Source: an uncultured Clostridia bacterium | GTDB taxonomy: Bacteria; Bacillota; Clostridia; Christensenellales; UBA1242 | NCBI GenBank assembly: GCA_947589655.1 | Contig: CANQCE010000045.1 | Span: forward strand, 1 to 7,924 | Direction of reading: 5' to 3' | DNA length: 7,924 bases | Position numbers and translations under genes: made by a program | The notes under the pieces: generated by a model | Told to the model about the DNA's origin: nothing | What the model saw: only the letters and a program-made list of their open reading frames with translations | Database searches by the model: none | Part shown: positions 1-6,083 of the stretch, in pieces | Numbering within the stretch: the first letter of the stretch is position 1 | Layout of the letters: the number at the start of each line of letters is the position of its first letter

Positions 1-3000
1 AATACATAACGCAAGATGTCTTCTGGCATCAACCATACACACTTGAACGCCATTTCTATGTTTTGGGCTACACATTTATGGGCTATGCCGAAAGCGCAGA
101 TGGCGAGATAAAATATCAGCCAGGGCAAGAGTTAGACTCCTTTGGTTATGTTGACGGCTGGGAACTTTGGGCAATCTGGGAACAAAACGAATACAGCATT
201 TTCTATAACGAAAATGGCGCATCTCTTAAAAATGGCACAACTCCACCGTCACAAGGCACAAAGTATGACCAAACTTTTGCAATTGTGAACTGGGAAGATT
301 ATTATGTTTACACTGGTCATAAATTTATTGGCTGGTCTGTGGATGCTTCCACTATGAACATTATAGAGGTGGACAGCATAAACGATATCACTGACAAAGG
401 AATTTATCGTCTGAAAGGCACCAACAATTACTTTGGGCGCAATCTTGCAACTGGCGAGGGCGAAGATACCTCTGTTACGCTTTATGCAATGTGGGAAGAA
501 ATTACCTTTACCGTTATGCTGTATGAAAGCGAAGAAGATGGCGCACAGAGCCGAAGCGTTCTTAACACTGACAACGATAGCACTTTAACCTTCCATTATA
601 ACGATAGAATTGTTCTGCCTGCATTTAACACCATAAAATGGCAATCGCCTGCTGATGGATACACCTTCTATGGTTGGTATTATTATGCAGAAGATGATTT
701 AACCCACGAAAACCCAATCAGAATTTTGTGCGAGGAAGATGAGGCCATCATCTTTGACCCACCAAATGACGGCATTCACCTTACAACCATTGATGGCAGC
801 CAAGTTAAGATTTATGTTTTCTGGAGTAACGGAAATGCCACAGTTAATGTTAAAATTGTAAAAGAAAGGCTAACAGGCGGCTACCGAGAAGAAGATGACA
901 ATGTTATAAAACTTGTATGGCAATACAAAGTTGAAGAAATTGTTACAAGCCGAATTGTTTACGACAACTTTATTGTTGGCACGGAATACGAAAACATAAC
1001 TGGCTTTGAAATTGACTTTACATATAACGAAGAAAAAGAGGTTGTGTTCGGCGGAATTGAAATAACTTTGCACTATAAACGCATTGAATACACAATTGAA
1101 ATCACGATAGGCAAAGGCGTTGAAAGCGTTGACTTCACAACGGAAAACAAAACACACAATTTGGTGTCCGATGATGACGGCAGGTTGGTTTACACAGTTA
1201 AGTTTGAAGATGTTGTAACTTTGGGCGTAACAACAAGGGTTGGCTACAATCCTGCTCACTTTGTTGTGGTTCAGCCAGAAGATTATGAATTTGATGGCAC
1301 ACATTTGCCTGTCACAAGCAACTTTACTATCGAGGCCGTGGCAGAGCCAATGGATAACATTAAGTTCAGCATAAGAATTTACAAACAAACCGTGGACCTT
1401 GACTTTGACGGTGATTACATTGAAATATTCGGCTACGGAACAACAGATGAAGAAATTACAAACGAGGTAGTTCTTGCAATTATTGCCGCCGAAATTGAAA
1501 AAGGCACCAGCGGCTTAACGGATATGAGGGCGTTCGATTTGCTCTCCATCGGTTACGAGATTGGTGGCGGAATTGTTTTGGGTGACGGAACAAGCGTTGT
1601 TAGGGTTGAATATTCAAGGTTGCAGTTTAGAATTGATGTAACAACTCCGCTTATTGAAGCGTTTGCCGAGGGGACTTTCCCTAACGGAGTAATGGCTCAT
1701 TACGAAAAAGAAGTTACTTTTAACTTTGAAATTGGTCTTGGGTATAAGTTAGACGAGAGCGGATTTAAAGTAACTGACGAAAACGGAGAAGACATTGAAT
1801 TTACAACAACCACAACCGAGGCGTCAACTCTTGGCATAAAAACAACCACTTTAACCTTTAAAATGCCAGCGTGCGTTGTCAGTGTGCTTGCAACACCTGT
1901 TGCAATTGAAGTTTCTTATCATGTTGATTACAGGTTCCAAAAAGCAGATGGAAACACTGACAGAAGCACCTATGTGTCAGCAAGTGAACTTTCGGATGTG
2001 GATGCAAGCAAATTGCCAGAAGGGTTAAGGTATGCTCTTACCGGCACAATATTAACTGATGGCACACCAATTGGCGAACAGGCAACAGAAGACAACATTG
2101 GGCTGAACGAAGTTAAAAACCTTGTCAAAGGCTTTACTGCCGTTGGCAGCAGTGCATATATGGGCAACATTAAGGTTGCAGGTGATGGCACAACGCGCGT
2201 TGTCATTTACTTTGACAGAAACCTTGTGAATTTGTCCTTGAAAGTAACAGACTTAAACGGCGGATTTGATGCAGACAGCCTAACGCTGACCGTTGAGGGT
2301 TCAAGCGCAAAAGCCGAGGGGCTTTTGTGGAACTTGGCGTATGGGCAGCACGTTAAACTTGCATTTGAAATTTTGCAAGGCTTTACATTTGATGGCTTCT
2401 TGGTAGGCGGAGAATCTGTTGGGGACGGCTTTACAGTTAATGGCACAACAATTGAATTCACTTTGTCCGACACAGATTTGGAGATTGAAATTGTCATCAC
2501 TCCAAGAAAAGACACAAAATACAATATTGAATACAACCTTAAAGTTTTAGGGGAAGAACAATATGTAACATTGTTAAGAGCATCTGGCGAGGGAGAAACT
2601 CATGCATGGCTGTCGGAAGAATTTATCTATGAAACCTATGTTTTGGGCATCGCAGATATCCCAGGTTATGATTCCAACACATTTAAGGGTTTTGAATACA
2701 GTCATTTCACTGCCATTTGCAGCAGCGGAGATTTGGACAGTCATGTTGAAATTGCCGGCGATGGCACCACGCTTATCAGGTTGTTCTTTAACAGAAAGAT
2801 GATTTATGTTTCTGTGGAATATGAATCAAGGCAAATTGAAAGCGTTGTTGGCGGAAACGACAGTTTTGAATATGGACAAACAATAACCATAACTGCCACA
2901 GAGAATATTGGTTACAGATTTGTTTCTTGGCTTGTGGATGGCGTTGTAACAGAAAGTGCAAGGGTGGATTTTGACAACGCTGCAAACGTTTACACATACA

Positions 3001-3944
3001 CGCTCACTTTAAGAATTGAAAGTGAAGAAGAAATTCATGTTGTCATCAATTCGGATGTAGGGCAATCGTCTTATAAAGTTGAATATTATGTTGAAATTAT
3101 AGAAGAAAAGGGCTTTACACATCTTGAAAACAGCGATGCGACTTTTGTTGCAGAAACCGACAGCAGAATTGACCTTCAGGAACTTATAATTGTGCTTGAA
3201 GGCTACGATTATTATGGCAGCGAGTTGGATGAGGGAGAATATTTTGTAACAAACGATGGCAGCATGGTTGTAAGGTTGTATTACACTTTAACTTATGTGG
3301 AATTTACAGTGGCATACTCCATGGGCATTAAAGATGTTTCGGTTGAAGGTTACAACAGCGATGAGGGGCTGGAATATCTTGGATACGACCCACTTGGGCA
3401 TGTATATTCTTATCGCGCTAAATATACAAAGCGTTTAAGCCTTAGCGTGTTGCCAGACGATGGCTATACACTGCTTGGCTGGATTTTAAATGAAGGTGAA
3501 TCGCCAGAAGAAAATTCTTCTGCAGAAACAGGCTTCCACTTTGATGTCCTTCCACGTCCATTCACTTTGCGTGCCGTTGCCGTTACAAGAGAAATTTCCA
3601 TTTTGTTCAATCCTAACAATGGTGTCAACGAAGTTATTGAAATGAAGGTTGCCTTTGGCGATGTTGTATCGTTAAGGTTGAACACCTTCAAAAATGGAGG
3701 CGATTTGTTCTTGGGTTGGGCAACAAGTGCAAATGGTGAACTTGCGTTCTTTGATGGCGACGAAATTATAATCAATTTCCACAACGACCTTGTTCTGTTC
3801 GCCGTTTGGAGAGCAAGAGAAGCAAGTTATTGGTGGCTGTGGCTGCTTATAATACTTATAGTTCTGCTTCTGTTGATGGTTTTGACAATTTACTTAATAC
3901 GTAGGCATCGCAAGAAAAAACTTAAATACATGAGCAAGCAATAA
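1..3944 (+). CDS. Giant membrane-anchored surface protein with Listeria-Bacteroides/InlB-type repeats (5' end missing)
   Basis: The reading frame is open from the first complete codon at base 3 to the TAA at 3942-3944, giving 1313 visible residues. The TTG at 63 is not a start: it has no ribosome-binding site, and the residues before it already belong to the first repeat (motif GYTFMGYAES, then LWAIW). Visible order: three Listeria-Bacteroides (Flg_new/InlB B-type) repeats, five composite units, one more Listeria-Bacteroides repeat ending LFAVW, then a membrane helix of about 24 residues (bases 3828-3899) rich in Trp, Leu and Ile, then a basic tail beginning RRHRKKK. I see no LPXTG motif, so the protein is probably held by its C-terminal helix with almost all of its mass outside the cell. 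A signal peptide would lie upstream of the window. Proteins with such repeats are often adhesins or large cell-surface proteins; the ligand is unknown. A terminator follows directly and tmk starts 140 bases on, so this looks like the end of its own transcript. Confidence 0.9.
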   Translation, partial: YITQDVFWHQPYTLERHFYVLGYTFMGYAESADGEIKYQPGQELDSFGYVDGWELWAIWEQNEYSIFYNENGASLKNGTTPPSQGTKYDQTFAIVNWEDYYVYTGHKFIGWSVDASTMNIIEVDSINDITDKGIYRLKGTNNYFGRNLATGEGEDTSVTLYAMWEEITFTVMLYESEEDGAQSRSVLNTDNDSTLTFHYNDRIVLPAFNTIKWQSPADGYTFYGWYYYAEDDLTHENPIRILCEEDEAIIFDPPNDGIHLTTIDGSQVKIYVFWSNGNATVNVKIVKERLTGGYREEDDNVIKLVWQYKVEEIVTSRIVYDNFIVGTEYENITGFEIDFTYNEEKEVVFGGIEITLHYKRIEYTIEITIGKGVESVDFTTENKTHNLVSDDDGRLVYTVKFEDVVTLGVTTRVGYNPAHFVVVQPEDYEFDGTHLPVTSNFTIEAVAEPMDNIKFSIRIYKQTVDLDFDGDYIEIFGYGTTDEEITNEVVLAIIAAEIEKGTSGLTDMRAFDLLSIGYEIGGGIVLGDGTSVVRVEYSRLQFRIDVTTPLIEAFAEGTFPNGVMAHYEKEVTFNFEIGLGYKLDESGFKVTDENGEDIEFTTTTTEASTLGIKTTTLTFKMPACVVSVLATPVAIEVSYHVDYRFQKADGNTDRSTYVSASELSDVDASKLPEGLRYALTGTILTDGTPIGEQATEDNIGLNEVKNLVKGFTAVGSSAYMGNIKVAGDGTTRVVIYFDRNLVNLSLKVTDLNGGFDADSLTLTVEGSSAKAEGLLWNLAYGQHVKLAFEILQGFTFDGFLVGGESVGDGFTVNGTTIEFTLSDTDLEIEIVITPRKDTKYNIEYNLKVLGEEQYVTLLRASGEGETHAWLSEEFIYETYVLGIADIPGYDSNTFKGFEYSHFTAICSSGDLDSHVEIAGDGTTLIRLFFNRKMIYVSVEYESRQIESVVGGNDSFEYGQTITITATENIGYRFVSWLVDGVVTESARVDFDNAANVYTYTLTLRIESEEEIHVVINSDVGQSSYKVEYYVEIIEEKGFTHLENSDATFVAETDSRIDLQELIIVLEGYDYYGSELDEGEYFVTNDGSMVVRLYYTLTYVEFTVAYSMGIKDVSVEGYNSDEGLEYLGYDPLGHVYSYRAKYTKRLSLSVLPDDGYTLLGWILNEGESPEENSSAETGFHFDVLPRPFTLRAVAVTREISILFNPNNGVNEVIEMKVAFGDVVSLRLNTFKNGGDLFLGWATSANGELAFFDGDEIIINFHNDLVLFAVWRAREASYWWLWLLIILIVLLLLMVLTIYLIRRHRKKKLKYMSKQ
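30..833 (+). repeat. Three Listeria-Bacteroides (InlB B-type) repeats in the surface protein
   Basis: These are protein-level repeats. Each has the family pattern of a GY.F.GW-like core followed by a strand ending in LYA.W or similar. Repeat 1 is about 30-191 (GYTFMGY, then LWAIWEQ). Repeat 2 is about 192-500 (starts YSIFYNENG, core GHKFIGWS, ends LYAMWEE). Repeat 3 is about 507-833 (starts FTVMLYES, core GYTFYGWYYY, ends IYVFWSNG). Repeats 2 and 3 are longer than the usual 65-75 residues, with insertions between core and end. A fourth, more canonical copy lies at about 3594-3815 (starts ISILFNPNNG, core LFLGWATSANGE, ends LFAVWRA), just before the membrane helix. In Listeria internalin B this fold is a small beta-grasp domain that acts as a stalk or contact module. 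Confidence 0.8.
837..3593 (+). repeat. Five tandem composite units (MucBP-like half plus divergent InlB-like half)
   Basis: Aligning the translation by eye gives five units beginning at about 837, 1359, 1911, 2517 and 3072, of roughly 520-605 bases each. First half: a start strand such as YHVDYRF, YNIEYNL or YKVEYYVE, and an end strand around GDGT..V.(L/I/V).(Y/F)F.R. Examples are GDGTSVVRVEYSR, GDGTTRVVIYFDR, GDGTTLIRLFFNR and NDGSMVVRLYY; unit 1 has only the weaker FGGIEITLHYKR. Second half: a short strand, then GY.(F/L) with a hydrophobic follow-up (GFTFDGFLV, GYRFVSWLV, GYTLLGWIL), and a closing strand (CVVSVLATP, LEIEIVITP, FTLRAVAVT). The first half resembles MucBP-type domains and the second the divergent InlB B-repeat (Flg_new_2). 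These family names are my reading, not a search result. The units have diverged strongly, which suggests an old array rather than recent duplication. Confidence 0.65.
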
Positions 3945-3976
3945 AAATAAGGGCAAAACTTTGCTCTTATTTTTTT
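3945..3976 (+). terminator. Rho-independent terminator after the surface-protein gene
   Basis: A 13-base arm (AAATAAGGGCAAA, 3945-3957) faces TTTGCTCTTATTT (3960-3972) with one G-T pair. The loop is very short, so the innermost pairs probably open. The right arm runs into an unbroken T tract (3970-3976). It begins on the base after the TAA stop. Confidence 0.85.
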
Positions 3977-4039
3977 ACAAGGGTGAAAATTTTGAAAAAC
4001 ATCATATTTCAAAAAAATTATGCTTTTTTTAAAAATTGG

Positions 4040-4068
4040 TTTGATTAAAATCAAATTTGTTGTAAAAT
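4040..4068 (+). promoter_or_regulatory. Predicted tmk promoter overlapping an FNR-type palindrome
   Basis: A -35-like TTGATT (4041-4046) and a -10-like TAAAAT (4063-4068) are 16 bases apart. The -35 lies inside the perfect 16-base inverted repeat TTTGATTAAAATCAAA (4040-4055), which contains TTGAT-N4-ATCAA, the classic consensus for FNR-family regulators. The position over the -35 would suit a repressor. The match is visible; the regulator is inference, since no Crp/Fnr gene is in the window and an A+T-rich genome can yield such palindromes by chance. Confidence 0.5.
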
Positions 4069-4084
4069 TAAAAAAGAGGTGCAT

Positions 4085-4741
4085 ATGAGAAAAGGATTTT
4101 TGATATCATTTGAAGGTGGCGAAGGCTGCGGCAAAAGCACACAAATAAAATTGTTTTTGGAATACTTAAATTTAAAAGGGACAGAGTATGTTGCAACCAG
4201 AGAACCGGGCGGCACAGAAGTGGGAGAAAAAATAAGGGACATTTTGTTGGACAAAAGTTCAAACTTGTCACCATTAACAGAGTTTTTTCTGTTATGCAGC
4301 AGCAGAAGCAAACTTGTTGCCGATGTTGTAAGGCCTGCACTTGAAGAAAACAAAATTGTCATTTTAGACAGGTTCTTTGACAGTTCATTGGCATATCAAG
4401 GCTGCGCAGGGAATTTGAATATGAAAAAATTGCAAAACGTCACAGAATTTGCAATAGGCGAGGATATGCATCCCGACTTAACCATTTATTTGGACCTTTC
4501 GTATGAAACATGGATGAAAAGAAAGGCAATGGATGAAAAACTAAAAAACCTTGACCGTTTTGAACTTAAAGGCAAACAGTATCACGATAAGGTTAGGGAA
4601 GGCTATTTAAAACTTGCGAAACAAAACAAAAAACGCTTTTTTGTTATTGATGCAACAAAAACTGAAAAAGAAATTGCCAAAATTATTCAAAATGAGTTTG
4701 AAAGAAGATATAACAAAAAATTGTTGCAAAACAGGAAATAA
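4085..4741 (+). CDS. tmk: Thymidylate kinase (dTMP kinase)
   Basis: Transfers the gamma phosphate of ATP to dTMP to make dTDP, an essential cytosolic step of dTTP synthesis. The product is 218 residues, normal for the family (about 200-215). Visible motifs: P-loop EGGEGCGKST at residues 10-19; TREPGGT at 38-44, which contacts the substrate; the DR motif with LDRFFDSSLAYQG at 94-106; and a LID region at about 144-160 ending NLDRFE and rich in Lys/Arg. The basic LID combined with a P-loop lacking Arg fits the bacterial type II form. ATG at 4085 is chosen over the in-frame GTG at 4079 because GAGGTG (4076-4081) is itself the ribosome-binding site. Terminators flank the gene on both sides, so it appears to be transcribed alone, whereas in many Firmicutes tmk sits with holB and other replication genes. 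Confidence 0.96.
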   Translation: MRKGFLISFEGGEGCGKSTQIKLFLEYLNLKGTEYVATREPGGTEVGEKIRDILLDKSSNLSPLTEFFLLCSSRSKLVADVVRPALEENKIVILDRFFDSSLAYQGCAGNLNMKKLQNVTEFAIGEDMHPDLTIYLDLSYETWMKRKAMDEKLKNLDRFELKGKQYHDKVREGYLKLAKQNKKRFFVIDATKTEKEIAKIIQNEFERRYNKKLLQNRK

Positions 4742-4765
4742 AAAAACACCAAATGGTGTTTTTTT
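4741..4765. terminator. Bidirectional terminator between convergent tmk and hydrolase genes
   Basis: The inverted repeat AAAAAACACC (4741-4750) / GGTGTTTTTT (4755-4764) has a 4-base AAAT loop and a T run to 4765. Because it has A runs on one side and T runs on the other, it reads as a stem plus U tract on both strands. It overlaps the last base of the tmk stop and lies about 20 bases past the hydrolase stop (4786), so one hairpin can end both transcripts. Confidence 0.85.
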
Positions 4766-4785
4766 ATTGTGCCGTTGCAAAGTTT

Positions 4786-6069
4786 TTAATTTTCATCTAA
4801 AAAATTCAAAACATCTGCATAAACTTCGTCTTTGTTAGTTTCGTTTAAAAGTTCGTGCCTTGCTTGTGGATATAATTTCATTTTGGCGTTGATGTTATTT
4901 TCCAAATAAATTTTAAAGAGTTTTTTCACCTGAACACCTTTTTGCCCAACAGGGTCATTTTCGCCGGCAATTAAAAACAATTTTTTGTTTCCAATTCGGC
5001 TTATGCCATGGTTTGCTTTAACCATGTTTGTCAACATGCTGTAATAAAAACTGAATGGAAAACTGCCACCGCAATATTCATCCGCAATATATTTTTCAAA
5101 CACTTGTGTATCTCTTGTAAGCCAATTTCCGCGTTCAAAATTTTTACCAAAATTTGTTATGCACATTTTTTCAACAATTCCGCCGCGTTTGTCTTTGTTT
5201 TTAAAAGGCTTCATAACCCCAACCAGCCTTCTGCCAAGGCGGAACATGGTTTGTCCACCATTTGTTGTGCCGCAAAGCACGGCTTTTTCAATTTCCGGAA
5301 CTTGTTGAACGAGAAATTGCAACAAAAATGAGCCATATGAGTGCCCAAAAACATATAATGGCAAATTGTATCTGTTTAGAATAAATTTGATAAGCAGTTT
5401 CTGGTCCTCCAGCGTTTCAGCAAAAATGTCTTTTTCACCTTTTCCATAGTCATTTTTATTTTTCATTGTCTGTCCGTGTCCACGCAAATCGCTTGCCACA
5501 ACAATGTAACCATGAGCATTTAAGTATTCCGCAAACGCAGTGTATCTTGTGCAATGTTCTTGCATGCCGTGAATAATCAGCACTGCCGCCTTTGGATTTT
5601 TAACATTTTCAAAAAGCAGAGTATGCAAAGCAAGGCCGTTGTAGCCTTCAACCTGAATTGTTTTAAAACTTTCAACATTTTGTGGTGCTTTTTTCACATT
5701 TTTAGCACTATTTTCTGTTTTTTTATCATTTTTTATTGTTTTTTTCACATTTTTTGTTGTTTTTTCAGAGTTGAGTGTTTTTTCTTGCGCAGGCGTTTTT
5801 GCAGTTTTGTTTGTCACTTTTTTAGCGGTTGCCTTTTTGGCGGTTGTCTGTTTTACAGCGGTTGCTTTTTTATTTGCAGAGGTTGCAGCCACTTTTGTTG
5901 CCTTTGGTGTGGTGGATGCCACACGTTTTGCAGGGGATTTTTTAACAGGCGTTTTGGCAGTCGCTGTTGGTTTGGCAGCCTTTGTTGTTTTAGCCGCCGT
6001 TGCAGGTTTTGCGGCACTTTTGTTTGTTGCCACGCTTGTGTTTTTTCTTGTGTTTTTCTTTTCTTCCAT
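4786..6069 (-). CDS. Alpha/beta hydrolase (lysophospholipase/monoacylglycerol lipase type) with N-terminal polybasic tail
   Basis: A 427-residue serine hydrolase of the COG2267/Hydrolase_4 group; members cleave monoacylglycerols, lysophospholipids or other esters. The catalytic domain spans about residues 136-427. It has the oxyanion-side motif HGMQEH (167-172), SDLRGHGQT (193-201), the nucleophile elbow GHSYGS with Ser244, the acid Asp372 in GENDPVG, and the base His405 in ARHELLNE. WLTRD (316-320) and DEYCGG (330-335) match a pattern I know from Firmicutes members. Residues 1 to about 133 are an extra Lys/Ala/Thr-rich segment unlike the usual family length of about 300. No signal peptide or membrane helix is seen, so it is probably cytosolic. 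AAAGGAG sits 7 bases before the ATG, just after the glpK stop 14 bases upstream, so it is the second gene of a glpK operon. The operon suggests a glycerolipid substrate, but this is inference and the natural ester is unknown. Confidence 0.88.
   Translation of the reverse strand: MEEKKNTRKNTSVATNKSAAKPATAAKTTKAAKPTATAKTPVKKSPAKRVASTTPKATKVAATSANKKATAVKQTTAKKATAKKVTNKTAKTPAQEKTLNSEKTTKNVKKTIKNDKKTENSAKNVKKAPQNVESFKTIQVEGYNGLALHTLLFENVKNPKAAVLIIHGMQEHCTRYTAFAEYLNAHGYIVVASDLRGHGQTMKNKNDYGKGEKDIFAETLEDQKLLIKFILNRYNLPLYVFGHSYGSFLLQFLVQQVPEIEKAVLCGTTNGGQTMFRLGRRLVGVMKPFKNKDKRGGIVEKMCITNFGKNFERGNWLTRDTQVFEKYIADEYCGGSFPFSFYYSMLTNMVKANHGISRIGNKKLFLIAGENDPVGQKGVQVKKLFKIYLENNINAKMKLYPQARHELLNETNKDEVYADVLNFLDEN
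5671..6069 (-). other. Segment encoding the lysine/alanine-rich, histone-H1-like N-terminal tail of the hydrolase
   Basis: This encodes residues 1 to about 133. By hand count it has about 34 Lys in the first 130 residues, with most of the rest Ala, Thr, Asn, Val and Pro. Only six acidic residues are seen, two of them at positions 2-3. H1-like pieces include TPVKKSPAKR (40-49), ATAKKVTNK (80-88) and NVKK at 107-110 and 124-127. The segment should be disordered and strongly positive. Similar tails in bacteria occur on some nucleic-acid-binding proteins and contact DNA, RNA or anionic surfaces. The coding strand contains A runs of 6-7 bases (5718-5765), which gives this stretch a skewed base composition compared with the catalytic part. 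Confidence 0.85.
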
Positions 6070-6083
6070 TTTTCTTCTCCTTT

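Noticed and set aside
63..65. TTG as the start of the large surface protein
   Set aside because: The frame is open upstream to the window edge, the upstream residues complete the first repeat, and no ribosome-binding site precedes it.
870..1388. A 172-codon minus-strand open frame inside the surface-protein gene
   Set aside because: It is antisense to clear repeat-domain coding sequence, and its product has no recognisable motif and a composition typical of shadow frames. Other antisense frames at 1970-2536, 2788-2997 and 3464-3784 are rejected for the same reason.
3990..4014. Inverted repeat TTTTGAAA ... TTTCAAAA between the surface-protein terminator and tmk
   Set aside because: The stem is eight weak, mostly A-T pairs with a 9-base loop. 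It is expected by chance in such A+T-rich sequence, and a good terminator already lies just upstream.
4079..4081. GTG as the tmk start
   Set aside because: These bases are part of the ribosome-binding site GAGGTG for the ATG at 4085, and family members begin close to that ATG.
5671..6069. The tail as a separate histone-like protein gene joined by a frameshift or assembly error
   Set aside because: The frame is continuous with no stop, composition changes gradually through residues 95-135, and the ribosome-binding site fits the glpK operon. A sequencing error in the A runs cannot be fully excluded, but nothing in the sequence requires one.
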